Of a stretch of 64,000 nucleotides of DNA, positions 28,239-36,619 are shown one piece after another. How positions within the stretch are numbered: the first letter of the stretch is position 1; the number at the start of each line of letters is the position of its first letter. The notes under the pieces are model-generated. The model was given only the letters and a program-made list of their open reading frames with translations, was not told the DNA's origin and did no database searches. This stretch comes from Zoogloea sp. (GTDB taxonomy: Bacteria; Pseudomonadota; Gammaproteobacteria; Burkholderiales; Rhodocyclaceae): positions 62,001-126,000 of the forward strand of contig NZ_JAKLLN010000011.1 in the NCBI RefSeq assembly GCF_023150065.1, given 5' to 3'. Position numbers and translations under genes: made by a program.

Positions 28239-28261
28239 GGGCGGCTGAAGCCGCCCCTACA
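28239..28261 (-). repeat. REP-like palindrome, right member, containing the stop codon of the AmiS-like gene
   Basis: The mirror copy of the element at 28193. The stop codon of the AmiS/UreI-like gene (positions 28257-28259 on the minus strand) lies inside it, in the TAG of TGTAGGGG. Insertion of the repeat probably set the present end of that gene. Confidence 0.75.
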
Positions 28262-28769
28262 AACCCCCGGTCAGCAGCAGGTAGCCCGGCAGCCAGCCCG
28301 TCAGCACGCCCTGGCCGATGGCCATGCAGGCGGTCGGGCGGGCCAGGGGGCGGCCGAGGGCGAGCATCAGGAAGAACATCAACCAGAGTATCGACCAGGC
28401 CACCCACGACAGCCCCAGCCACCACTCACCGGGCGTTCCGGCGCGGCCCAGTACGTCGACGGCCACCGGCACCGCGGTGATGGCCACAAACAGGCTGAAC
28501 CAGCCCAGGCCGCGGCCATCGGCGCCGCTGAAGCGGTTGATGGCCACCCACAGGTAGGTGAAGGAAAAGAGCAGCGACAGGGCCGCCGCCTTCACCGAGG
28601 CCAGGTCGGCCCCCTCCCCGAAGGCCAGCTTGAGGGCCACCAGCAGGCTCAGCCCGCCGGCAAACAGGTTGATGACCGGGATCTCCCGGTCGCCGATGCG
28701 GCCGAGCATCCACAGGCCATTGAGGATGAGCACGGCCCCCACGTAGAACAGGGCCAGTCCGAGCAGCAT
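28257..28769 (-). CDS. AmiS/UreI-family channel
   Basis: 170-residue membrane protein with six hydrophobic helices, of the family that includes the UreI urea channel and AmiS. Features are the start MLLGLALFYVGAVLILNGLW, the GEGADLASVKAAAL segment and the WVAWSILWLMFF helix. Allantoicase and ureidoglycolate lyase release urea, so it may pass urea or another amide. No urease gene is in the window. It ends inside a REP-like element and lies 4 bp after the outer-membrane gene. Confidence 0.8.
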   Translation of the reverse strand: MLLGLALFYVGAVLILNGLWMLGRIGDREIPVINLFAGGLSLLVALKLAFGEGADLASVKAAALSLLFSFTYLWVAINRFSGADGRGLGWFSLFVAITAVPVAVDVLGRAGTPGEWWLGLSWVAWSILWLMFFLMLALGRPLARPTACMAIGQGVLTGWLPGYLLLTGGL

Positions 28770-28773
28770 GGGC

Positions 28774-29640
28774 TCAGAAATGCCATTCGAGCTGCAGGGT
28801 GGGCGCGTAGGTGTTGATGCCCGGCTTGGTCACGCCAGCGGCGTTGGCATGGTTGCCGAACTTGTTCAGCCACATCTCGTAGCCCACGCCCATCAGCAGG
28901 GTGTTCTTCCGGCTGCCCGTCATCTGGCCCACGTCCGCCATCAGCGAGGTGCGCATCAGGGTCTCGGGTTCGGTCTTGACCCCGGCGTAGTCCCGCCCCT
29001 TGGCGGTGTTGTAGTTGATGAATCCCTGGAACTTGAGGGGCAGCGGCCCGGCCTGGAAGGGGATGCCCCAGGCGGCGCTGAGGATCAGCTGCGGATCGAA
29101 GCCGATGCTGGCCTCGGGGCAGGCCGGCGCGCCCAGGCCGCAGTGGTTCCACTCCTTGCCCGCCAGCAGGCTCACATCCAGAAAGCCGGGCACGTCGAAC
29201 TTGATGGTCGGGCCCACCACCAGCAGGCGCTTGCGTGGGGCGAAGCGGGTGTTCTTGGTGTTCAGGTCGAAGCCGGCCGTAAAGGCCAGGTCGCGGATCG
29301 GGCCGCTGGCAAAGCTGCGCTCGAAGAGCTTGCTCATGTGCAGCTGGTGGCGGTAGGTGAGGTAGAACTCGGTGGCACCCGAATCGCCGCCGCTGATGGG
29401 GTCGTTCTTGTCGGACTGGAGCACGTCCAGATTGACGAAGTTCTGCCCCAGGCCGTAGCCGCTGGCGTGGGTGAACTGGAGCACGTGCTTGCGCACGTCC
29501 TTGGTGTTGTTGGGTTCGTGGAACTGGGTGCCGTAGCGGTAGCCCAGGAAGGTGTCGGACCAGGTGGCGGCCACGGCCGGGGTGGCCAGGGGGGCGCTCA
29601 GGGCCAGGGCGGCGGCGATGCAGCGGGCGTTGGCGATCAT
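28774..29640 (-). CDS. Tsx-like outer-membrane channel
   Basis: 288-residue protein with a signal peptide (about residues 1-24, ending PAVAA). Its amphipathic strands end in the aromatic LQLEWHF, typical of an outer-membrane barrel. TWSDTFLGYRYGTQFHEPNN and the C-terminus suggest the nucleoside-specific channel (Tsx/OmpK) family. It is encoded between the nucleobase permease and the AmiS-like channel, so a role in nucleoside or purine uptake through the outer membrane is likely. ATG at 29640 gives the signal peptide. Confidence 0.75.
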   Translation of the reverse strand: MIANARCIAAALALSAPLATPAVAATWSDTFLGYRYGTQFHEPNNTKDVRKHVLQFTHASGYGLGQNFVNLDVLQSDKNDPISGGDSGATEFYLTYRHQLHMSKLFERSFASGPIRDLAFTAGFDLNTKNTRFAPRKRLLVVGPTIKFDVPGFLDVSLLAGKEWNHCGLGAPACPEASIGFDPQLILSAAWGIPFQAGPLPLKFQGFINYNTAKGRDYAGVKTEPETLMRTSLMADVGQMTGSRKNTLLMGVGYEMWLNKFGNHANAAGVTKPGINTYAPTLQLEWHF

Positions 29641-29751
29641 GGTTTTTGTCTCCTCGTTTGTTTTTTTGAGACGGCCGCCCCCTGCCACCGCGCCGGTGAA
29701 GGCGGGCGGACGGGAGAACAGGCCGGGGTGCTGCGGGGGTGCCGGGGCGCC

Positions 29752-31275
29752 TCAGTGGGCTTCGGCGGTCTTGGCGGCTTCGATGGCGGCAGACTCGTCG
29801 GCCTTGCCTCCGTTGAAGTAGAGGTTGAGGGCCACGGCCGAGAGGGAGGTCAGCAGGATGCCGGACTCGAGCAGGGGGTGCAGGCTGTGGGCCATCTGCT
29901 GGGTCCAGCGCGGGGCCACCAGGGGGATCATGCCGGCGCCGATGGAGATGGCGACGATGTAGAGGTTGTTGCGGTTGGTCTTGAAATCCACGTTGGCGAG
30001 GATGCGGATGCCGGTGGCGGCCACCATGCCGAACATCACCAGGCCCGCACCGCCCAGCACGAAGGTGGGCACCGACTCCACCAGGGCCGCCATCTTGGGC
30101 AGCATGCCCAGCACCAGCATGATGATGCCGGCGGCCACGCAGACCCAGCGGCTCTTGACGCCGGTGACGCCCACCAGGCCCACGTTCTGGGAGAAGCTGG
30201 TGTAGGGGAAGGTGTTGAACAGGCCACCGATCAGGGTGCCCAGGCCGTCGGTGCGCAGGCCGTTCGAGAGGTCATGCTGGCTGATCTTGCGGCCGGTGAT
30301 CTCGGACAGGGCCAGGAACATACCGGTGGACTCGATCATCACCACGATCATCACCAGAGTCATGGTGAGCACCATCACCACATCGAAGGTGGGCATGCCG
30401 AAGGCGAAGGGGGTGACGATGTCCACCCAGTGGGCCTGGGCCACCTTGTCGAAGTGCATCTTGCCCATGCCCACGGCCACGAAACAGCCCAGCACGATGC
30501 CCAGCAGCACCGCGATGTTGGCCACGAAGCCCCGGCCATAACGCACCAGCAGCAGGATGGCGGCGAGCACGAAGGCGGCCACGCCCATGTTGTCGAGGGC
30601 GCCGTAGTTGGGGTTGTCCTTCATGGGCACGGGGCCGGGCAGCTTCATCTCGGGGGCGCTGGCGCCGGGGGGCAGGGTGGCGGCGGCTTCGGCGGCCTTG
30701 GCCTTGGCGGCATCCACCATGGCCACCAGCTTGGGCACGTCCACGCTCTGGGCGGTGGGAGCCGGGCCGCCCATGGCCCAGCCAATGCCCACCCGCATCA
30801 GGCTGATGCCGATGATGGCGATGATGGTGCCGGTGACCACCGGCGGAAAAAAACGCAGCAGCCGGCTCATCAGCGGGGCGATGGCCATGGAGATGAGGCC
30901 GGCGCCGATGATGGCGCCGAAGATCGCCCGGGCCCCTTCCGGCCCGCCCTGCACATTGGCCATGGCCACCATGGGGCCGACGGCGGCAAAGGTAACGCCC
31001 ATCATCACCGGCAGCTTGATGCCGAAGTGGCGGCCGAAGCCGAGGGACTGGATCAGGGTGACCAGCCCGCAGCAGAACAGGTCGGCCGAGATCAGCATGG
31101 CCACCTGCTCGGGGCTGAGCTTGAGGGCCCGCCCGACGATCAGCGGGACGGCCACGGCCCCCGCATACATGACCAGCACGTGCTGCAGGCCGAGGGTGAA
31201 CAAGCGACCGGTGGGCAGGCGCTCATCCACCGCATCGACTTCTTGGACATGGACTGCCTTTGAATGCTCCGACAT
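29752..31275 (-). CDS. NCS2-family purine permease
   Basis: 507-residue nucleobase:cation symporter 2 with about 14 membrane helices. Motifs are LQHVLVMYAGAVAVPLIVG near residue 30, QSLGFGRHFGIKLPVMMG, the central ESTGMFLALSEITG with the key Glu, and the NFTNRN-like KTNRNNLYIVAISIG. Such proteins import urate or xanthine with protons. An inserted loop of about 50 residues rich in Ala/Pro/Lys (about 185-235) is unusual in length. GGAG lies before the ATG at 31275. Confidence 0.9.
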   Translation of the reverse strand: MSEHSKAVHVQEVDAVDERLPTGRLFTLGLQHVLVMYAGAVAVPLIVGRALKLSPEQVAMLISADLFCCGLVTLIQSLGFGRHFGIKLPVMMGVTFAAVGPMVAMANVQGGPEGARAIFGAIIGAGLISMAIAPLMSRLLRFFPPVVTGTIIAIIGISLMRVGIGWAMGGPAPTAQSVDVPKLVAMVDAAKAKAAEAAATLPPGASAPEMKLPGPVPMKDNPNYGALDNMGVAAFVLAAILLLVRYGRGFVANIAVLLGIVLGCFVAVGMGKMHFDKVAQAHWVDIVTPFAFGMPTFDVVMVLTMTLVMIVVMIESTGMFLALSEITGRKISQHDLSNGLRTDGLGTLIGGLFNTFPYTSFSQNVGLVGVTGVKSRWVCVAAGIIMLVLGMLPKMAALVESVPTFVLGGAGLVMFGMVAATGIRILANVDFKTNRNNLYIVAISIGAGMIPLVAPRWTQQMAHSLHPLLESGILLTSLSAVALNLYFNGGKADESAAIEAAKTAEAH

Positions 31276-31660
31276 GGGAGTCTCCTCTTTCGTGGGTTCC
31301 AGGCGCCTCTGCGGGCGCTCTCGGGGGAAGGGATTGAATGGACCAGCGGCGATCTGGACTTGATCGAAGTGTAGGGGGGCCCCAATCGGATGGCTGCCCC
31401 CAGTTCTGATAACCGGAATAAGCAGATCGATATAGTGGCGACGCAACATGGGGACTACTCTGCGTGCTGGCGGCTTGCCGGCCGCCGGCAGGTCAGTTTC
31501 GCGGCGGCGCACCATGGGAGTTCGGGGTGTCCAGACCCCACGGCCTCTTCCCCGGCAGGCCTGGCTGCGTATTGTTGACCCCGAACCCCGCCCGCGCGGC
31601 GACGCAACCCGGCAGCCGGGCACCGGTCTGACCATCCATTATTCGAAATCACATAAGTCC
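31276..31660. other. 385-bp gap between divergent purine permease and EamA gene
   Basis: No gene is supported here. The part from about 31405 to 31440 is AT-richer, with GATAACCGGAATAAG, and may hold the permease promoter and a regulator site. The part around 31625-31650 (CCATTATTCGAAATC) may serve the EamA gene. GATATAG at 31430 resembles part of the dyad at 38271, but too weakly to call. Confidence 0.4.
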
Positions 31661-32593
31661 ATGCCCGCACCCTCCCCCACCGCCCCCGGCCGCCACCGCG
31701 CCGCCCTGGCCCTGCTGCTGATGAGCCTGATCTGGGGCTACAACTGGGTGGTGATGAAGCAGGTCGTGCCCCTGGCCGACCCCCTCGACTTCTCCGCCAT
31801 CCGCACCCTGCTGGGCGCCCTGGCGCTGTTTGCCGCCATGGCGGTGCTCCGCCGGCCGATGGGGCTGGTTGCCCCCGGCGAGACCCTGCTGCTGGGCCTG
31901 CTCCAGACCGGCGCCTTCACCCTGCTGATCCAGTGGGCCCTGGTCCACGGCGGGGCGGGCAAGACGGCGGTGCTGGTCTACACCATGCCCTTCTGGCTGG
32001 CGCCCCTGGCAGCCTGGGTGCTGAAGGAGCACATCGGCCGCGTCCAGTGGCTGGCCACGGCCGTGGCCGCGGGTGGCCTGCTGCTGATCATCGGGCCCGT
32101 ATCGGCTGGCGGCAGGATCCTGGGCAACCTGCTGGCGGTGGGCGGCGGTCTCAGCTGGGCCCTGGCCACCCTGGTGGCCAAGCGCCTGCGCCAGCGCCAT
32201 CAGGTGGATCTGCTGGCCCTCACCGCCTGGCAGATGCTCTTTGGTGCCCTCGCCCTGGTGGTCACCGCCCTGCTCCACGACTCGCGCCCCATCAACCCCA
32301 CGCCTTTCTTCTTTGCCGCCCTGGCCTTCAACGCCCTGTTTGCCACGGCCCTGGCCTGGCTGCTGTGGCTGTACGTGCTGCAGCACCTGCCCGCCGCCAT
32401 TGCCGGGCTGTCGGCCCTGGGCATTCCGGCCATCGGCGTGCTGGCCGGCTGGCTTCAGCTGGGCGAACGCCCCAGCCCCGGCGAGCTGGGCGGCATGGCG
32501 CTGATCGGACTCGCCCTGGCCCTGGTCAGCCTGCACGCCCTGCGCCGCCCCCCTCCCCCTGCCCCCCAATCGCTCCAAGGGAAAGCCCCATGA
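31661..32593 (+). CDS. EamA-family (DMT superfamily) transporter
   Basis: 310-residue drug/metabolite transporter with ten predicted helices in two EamA repeats. Typical segments are LMSLIWGYNWVVMKQV at the start, AIRTLLGALALFAA, GGGLSWALATLVAKRL and LGERPSPGELGGMALIGLALA. The substrate is unknown; relatives export amino acids or metabolites. Its last bases overlap the next start (ATGA), so it is translationally coupled to a response regulator. Confidence 0.9.
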   Translation: MPAPSPTAPGRHRAALALLLMSLIWGYNWVVMKQVVPLADPLDFSAIRTLLGALALFAAMAVLRRPMGLVAPGETLLLGLLQTGAFTLLIQWALVHGGAGKTAVLVYTMPFWLAPLAAWVLKEHIGRVQWLATAVAAGGLLLIIGPVSAGGRILGNLLAVGGGLSWALATLVAKRLRQRHQVDLLALTAWQMLFGALALVVTALLHDSRPINPTPFFFAALAFNALFATALAWLLWLYVLQHLPAAIAGLSALGIPAIGVLAGWLQLGERPSPGELGGMALIGLALALVSLHALRRPPPPAPQSLQGKAP

Positions 32594-33282
32594 CCCGCTC
32601 CACGCCCCTGCCCTGCATCCATCTCGTCACCCCCGACACCGCCCTGTGCCGCAGCCTCGCCCACGTGGCAGCGGGCCTGGGCTTCGGCTTCCAGGCCTGG
32701 CGCGACGCCGAACGCTGCCTGGCCGAGCTGGACCCGGACGCCACCGGCGCCCTGCTCGTGGACACTGACGCCACCGGCCCGGACCTGCGCCTGCTGGAGC
32801 GCCTCGCCCCCGGCGGCATCGATCTGCCGGTGATCGTGCTGGCCCGGGCGGCCACCGTGGACCTGTGCCGCCAGGCCTTCAAGGCCGGCGCCCGGGAGTT
32901 CCTGCCCCTGGCCCGGGTGGAACACGACCTCCCCGACGCCCTGCGCCAGGCGGTGGGCCAGCACGTGCTCGAACGCCAGCGCCAGCAGCGCAGCCGCCAC
33001 GCCCGCAACCTGTACACCCGCCTCTCCGAGCGGGAGCGTGAGGTGCTGGGCATGGTGGTGGAGGGCCTGACCAACAAGGAGATCGCCCGCGCCCTGGCCG
33101 TGTCGCCCCGCACCGTGGAAGTCCACCGCGCCCGCCTCGCCGGCAAGCTGGAAACCGACTCCCTGGCCCAGCTGGTGCGGCAGTACGCCGGGCTGGTGGA
33201 CGAAGACGACGGCCGCCCCGGGCTGGTCTGCGGCCAGGCCTGGGGAGCGCCGCTGACGGTGGCGGCACAGCGGCCGGCGTGA
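32590..33282 (+). CDS. FixJ/NarL-like response regulator, degenerate receiver
   Basis: 230-residue regulator. The receiver-like N-terminus (about 8-125) has an acidic residue in HLVTPDTAL and a possible acceptor Asp (58 or 60) in LLVDTDATG, but the usual invariant Lys is missing near EFLPLARVE. The C-terminal LuxR helix-turn-helix spans about 144-186 (LSEREREVLGMVVEGLTNKE). No histidine kinase is next to it. It is co-transcribed with the EamA exporter and may respond to something other than phosphate. Confidence 0.85.
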   Translation: MTRSTPLPCIHLVTPDTALCRSLAHVAAGLGFGFQAWRDAERCLAELDPDATGALLVDTDATGPDLRLLERLAPGGIDLPVIVLARAATVDLCRQAFKAGAREFLPLARVEHDLPDALRQAVGQHVLERQRQQRSRHARNLYTRLSEREREVLGMVVEGLTNKEIARALAVSPRTVEVHRARLAGKLETDSLAQLVRQYAGLVDEDDGRPGLVCGQAWGAPLTVAAQRPA

Positions 33283-33299
33283 GGGAGCAGGTCTCCCCG

Positions 33300-33320
33300 C
33301 AGGGGCGACTTCAGTCGCCC
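33300..33320 (+). repeat. REP-like palindrome variant, left member
   Basis: CAGGGGCGACTTCAGTCGCCC is a hairpin related to the REP elements at 26239 and 28193, but one G-C pair of the stem is changed to A-T on both sides. This compensatory change supports a selected hairpin. It lies just after the response regulator. Confidence 0.7.
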
Positions 33321-33362
33321 ACCGCGCGTCGATCACAGGCAGGCCTCCTGATCCCAGCCCGC

Positions 33363-33385
33363 GGGCGACTGAAGTCGCCCCCACA
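33363..33385 (-). repeat. REP-like palindrome variant, right member
   Basis: GGGCGACTGAAGTCGCCC followed by CCACA is the mirror copy of the element at 33300 and shows the same A-T stem pair. The two form an inverted pair with a 42-base spacer. Confidence 0.7.
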
Positions 33386-33444
33386 GTTTCTCCATCCACC
33401 TGCAGGGATGCCCCGGCCCGTATCAACATCGTTGACCACCTGCC

Positions 33445-33478
33445 AAAAAAACAACCGCCGGGCGGGGCCACGGCGGTT
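33445..33478 (-). terminator. Rho-independent terminator of the urate/allantoin operon
   Basis: On the minus strand AACCGCCG pairs perfectly with CGGCGGTT around a 10-base loop and is followed by G and seven T. It lies 33 bp after the allA stop and ends the uraH-allA transcript. Confidence 0.88.
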
Positions 33479-33511
33479 GAAGGGTGCTGCGAGGGAGAAA
33501 GCGGAAAGGGG

Positions 33512-34009
33512 TCAGAGCACGATGAGCCCCGGCGGGTCGATGGTCACCTCGTCGCAGTTGGGCGCGCTGCCGCTACGATCGACCACCAGGAAGTCGCACA
33601 CCGCCTCCAGGGCCAGCAGGGGGTGGTGCCAGACGCCGGTGGCGTAATTGACGCCCTGGTCGCCCCGGGCCAGAAAGACCCGCAGCTCATCCACCCCGGG
33701 CGGGGGGCCGGGCGGGGCCACCACCACCAGGTAGGGCTTGCCGGCCAGGGGCACGAAGGCCTGGCTGCCCAGGGGGTGGCGCTCCATCATCTCCACCGCA
33801 AAGGGCAGCGTGCGGGGCTGGCCGCGGAAGATGGACAGGATGACCTTGCCGTCCGGGCCCGGCTCCACCTCGGCCAGGTCGTGGTAGCGCTCGGTGTTGC
33901 CGGCGTTGATGGTGAAGTGGCGCACCGCGTCGCTGGCCTCGATGACCTGCCCGAAGGGGGCGAAGGCCTCGGCGCTGAGCGGCTCCGGGGTGAGGGTGAC
34001 GGTGCTCAT
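33512..34009 (-). CDS. allA: Ureidoglycolate lyase
   Basis: 165-residue cupin-fold enzyme that splits ureidoglycolate into glyoxylate and urea. Matching segments are LTPEPLSAEAFAPFGQVIE at the start, the FTINAGNTERYHDLA segment, the MMERHPLGSQAFVPL metal-site area, GVWHHPLLAL, and the end CDEVTIDPPG. Its ATG overlaps the allantoicase stop in TGATG. It is the final gene of the operon before the terminator. Confidence 0.93.
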   Translation of the reverse strand: MSTVTLTPEPLSAEAFAPFGQVIEASDAVRHFTINAGNTERYHDLAEVEPGPDGKVILSIFRGQPRTLPFAVEMMERHPLGSQAFVPLAGKPYLVVVAPPGPPPGVDELRVFLARGDQGVNYATGVWHHPLLALEAVCDFLVVDRSGSAPNCDEVTIDPPGLIVL

Positions 34010-35061
34010 CACGCGCCCTTCTTGTGCACCTTGCCCCACAGGCGCAGGCGCGACACGCCGCCGTCCGGGAAGATGTTGAAGCGCACGTGGGTGATGGGGC
34101 CGAGCCGGGCGATCTCGTCGCTGAAGCTGTGCACGGCGTCCATCTGCAGCTTCTGCTCGGGCAGCAGGGTCTGCCAGAACATGCTCTGGGTGGTGATGGA
34201 GCGGTCGGTGCCGCCGGTGACATAGGCGGCCTGGATGGCGCAGCGGTCGGGGTAGTTGCCCTTGAAGAAGGCGGTGTCCACTTCGATGCGCTCGACGGTG
34301 CCGGGGGCGCCCAGTTCGAGCACGCACCAGTCGTTGCCCGGTTCGCGGCGGCGGCGGGTTTCCCAGCCGTCACCCATGTTCTGGCCGCGGCCGGGGAGCA
34401 TCAGGGCCGATACGGTGGAGCCGAAGCTGGCGTCGTTCCACGACACGGCGCGGCCGCCGTTCTCCATGGCCACCAGGTCGATGGTCTCGTCGCCACTGAG
34501 GGTTTCGAGGGCGCCCACCGGGCGGCCATACACCCGCAGGCGGGCGATGCCGCCGTCGGGGTAGATGTTGACCCGCAGGTGGGTCCAGGCCTCGGCGCTG
34601 GCGCATTCGATGAGGTGGTGGCTGTTGGGGCCGAGGGGCGTGGCGGGCAGGATCTCGGTCCAGCTTGCGCCCTTGAGGTGGTCCACGTCGTCGCTGGCCG
34701 ACACGGTGGCCTCGATGGATACGGCGGGCGGGTAGTTGCCGGTGAAGTGGCTGGTGTCCACGTCGAAGCCGCGGATGATGCCCTTCACGCCCAGCTTGAC
34801 GAGCGCCCAGTCGTGGCCGGCGACGCGCTTGCGGCGCGACTCCCAGCCGTCCATCCACTTGCCGTTAGTGTCGAACTTGCCCGGCACGAACTGGGCCGGC
34901 TCGGGGTTGAGCATGCGCGCCACTTCGGCGAAGAAGTCGTCCGAGGCGTACAGCGCCTGGGCGCCCAGGCGCGGGTTGGCGAGATCCACCGCACGCTGCG
35001 CCCACTCGGGCAGGTCGGCGGGCGGGGCAAAGACGGGGGCGCCGGGGGTATGGCTGGCCAT
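34009..35061 (-). CDS. alc: Allantoicase
   Basis: 350-residue enzyme with two allantoicase domains (about 20-175 and 195-345). It hydrolyses allantoate to ureidoglycolate and urea. Paired signatures appear twice, as expected for a tandem domain: GWESRRKR with DWALVKLG, and GWETRRRR with DWCVLELG, followed by [11 protein letters not shown] and [11 protein letters not shown]. The chosen ATG lies downstream of a GGAGACAC element and gives the family length. Confidence 0.94.
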   Translation of the reverse strand: MASHTPGAPVFAPPADLPEWAQRAVDLANPRLGAQALYASDDFFAEVARMLNPEPAQFVPGKFDTNGKWMDGWESRRKRVAGHDWALVKLGVKGIIRGFDVDTSHFTGNYPPAVSIEATVSASDDVDHLKGASWTEILPATPLGPNSHHLIECASAEAWTHLRVNIYPDGGIARLRVYGRPVGALETLSGDETIDLVAMENGGRAVSWNDASFGSTVSALMLPGRGQNMGDGWETRRRREPGNDWCVLELGAPGTVERIEVDTAFFKGNYPDRCAIQAAYVTGGTDRSITTQSMFWQTLLPEQKLQMDAVHSFSDEIARLGPITHVRFNIFPDGGVSRLRLWGKVHKKGA

Positions 35062-35108
35062 GGGTGTGTCTCCTTGTGTTCTGTCGGGCGTTGGGGGCGT
35101 CGGGGACG

Positions 35109-36047
35109 TCAGGGGGCGTCGGGGCGGAAGGGGTGGGTGTCGATCCAGTGGCGGGCGATGTCCACCCGCCGGCACACCCACACCCGGTCGTGCTTCTCGA
35201 TGTGGTCGAGGAAGCGCTGCAGGGCGCGGAAGCGGCCGGGTCGGCCAAGCAGGCGGCAGTGCATGCCCACGCTCAGCATGGCCGGGCGCTCGTCACCTTC
35301 GGCGTACATCACGTCGAAGGCGTCGCACAGGTATTCAAAGAACTCGTCGCCATGGGAGAAGCCCTGGGGCAGCGAGAAGCGCATGTCGTTGGTGTCCAGG
35401 GTGTAGGGCACCACCAGGTGGGGCACGTGACTGCCGTCGGTCTTCTGCACCTGGGTCCAGAAGGGCAGGTCGTCCCCGTAATAGTCGGAGTCGTACAGAA
35501 AACCGCCGTAGTCGGCCACCAGGCGCCGGGTGTTGGGGGAGTCGCGGCCGGTGTACCAGCCCAGGGCGCGCTCGCCGGTGAGCTGTTCGATGATCTCCAT
35601 GCCGATGCGCAGGTGCTCGCGCTCGGTGGCTTCGTCCATGCCCTGATAGTGGATCCAGCGCCAGCCGTGGCAGGCGATCTCGTGGCCCAGCTCCTTGAAG
35701 GCGGCGGTGAGCTCCGGGTGACGCTGCAGGGCCATGGACACGCCGAAGATGGTCATGGGCAGGCCACGGCGCTCGAACTCGCGCAGGAAACGCCACACGC
35801 CGACGCGGGAGCCGTATTCGTAGACGCCCTCCATGGACAGGTGGCGGTCGGGGTAGCTGGCCGGGTTGAAGAGTTCGGACAGGAACTGCTCGCTGCCGGC
35901 GTCGCCGTGGAGCACGCAGTTCTCGCCGCCCTCTTCATAGTTGAGGACGAACTGCACGGCCACGCGGGCCCGCCCGGGCCAATTGGCGTGGGGCGGGTTG
36001 CGGCCGTAGCCGATGAGGTCGCGGGGGTAAGGGGCGTCAGGCTTCAT
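35109..36047 (-). CDS. puuE: Allantoinase PuuE (polysaccharide deacetylase type)
   Basis: 312-residue allantoinase unrelated to the amidohydrolase-type enzyme. It hydrolyses allantoin to allantoate. The start [19 protein letters not shown] and [17 protein letters not shown] are characteristic. The fold is that of the polysaccharide deacetylase family, with the [11 protein letters not shown] and [11 protein letters not shown] segments. It lies between uraD and alc with short gaps. Confidence 0.94.
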   Translation of the reverse strand: MKPDAPYPRDLIGYGRNPPHANWPGRARVAVQFVLNYEEGGENCVLHGDAGSEQFLSELFNPASYPDRHLSMEGVYEYGSRVGVWRFLREFERRGLPMTIFGVSMALQRHPELTAAFKELGHEIACHGWRWIHYQGMDEATEREHLRIGMEIIEQLTGERALGWYTGRDSPNTRRLVADYGGFLYDSDYYGDDLPFWTQVQKTDGSHVPHLVVPYTLDTNDMRFSLPQGFSHGDEFFEYLCDAFDVMYAEGDERPAMLSVGMHCRLLGRPGRFRALQRFLDHIEKHDRVWVCRRVDIARHWIDTHPFRPDAP

Positions 36048-36065
36048 GACGGTTTGACTCCGGAT

Positions 36066-36596
36066 TCAGGCGCCCAGCAGGGCGTCGAGGCGAAAACGGG
36101 CGATGCGGCCGATCTGGGTCAGGCAGGCGGCAAACTCGGTGTCCCGGTCGTTGGCCAGGCGGGCCTCCACGGCGTCCATGATCTGGTAGCGGGACAGGCC
36201 CTTGACGGCGATGACGAAGGGAAAGCCGAAGCGCTCCCGATAGGCGGCGTTGAGCCGGCGCAGACGCTGCAGCTCGTCGGCGCTGCACTGGTCGAGGCCG
36301 GCCCCGCGCTGCTCGCCGGTGGAGGCCACGGTGAGGGTGCCGGCGCTGGCCTCCTTGCCGGCCAGCTCCGGGTGGGCGCAGATGAGGCCCAGCTTCTCGG
36401 CGTCGCTGGCAGCCTCCAGCACGGCCAGCATGGCGGTGTGCAAGGCGTCGATGCTGGCGAAGGGCCGCCCTGGCCAGGCCCGCTCGGGGATCCACGGGGA
36501 GTGCTCGAAGATGTCGGCCAGGCGGGCCACGAAGTCGGCCTGGGGCAGGGCACTCAGGGCGGCCAGGGACGGGCTCGGGGTGGAAGTCGCGTTCAT
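36066..36596 (-). CDS. uraD: OHCU decarboxylase
   Basis: 176-residue enzyme that turns 2-oxo-4-hydroxy-4-carboxy-5-ureidoimidazoline into S-allantoin. Family features are the LICAHPELAG segment with its catalytic His, the STGEQRGAGLDQCS loop, and ERFGFPFVIAVKG, then an IGRIARFRL end. It lies between puuD and puuE, with 18-23 bp gaps. Confidence 0.92.
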   Translation of the reverse strand: MNATSTPSPSLAALSALPQADFVARLADIFEHSPWIPERAWPGRPFASIDALHTAMLAVLEAASDAEKLGLICAHPELAGKEASAGTLTVASTGEQRGAGLDQCSADELQRLRRLNAAYRERFGFPFVIAVKGLSRYQIMDAVEARLANDRDTEFAACLTQIGRIARFRLDALLGA

Positions 36597-36619
36597 GATC
36601 TGTCCTTGAAAGAGTCGGG

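Noticed and set aside
28768-31263. 831-codon open frame on the plus strand opposite the Tsx-like and NCS2 genes
   Set aside because: Low-complexity His/Gly/Ala composition; the minus-strand genes have signal peptide, helices and motifs.
31425-31440. GATATAG word before the purine permease as a second copy of the 38271 operator
   Set aside because: It shares only seven bases and no dyad symmetry with the ATATAGC repeat.
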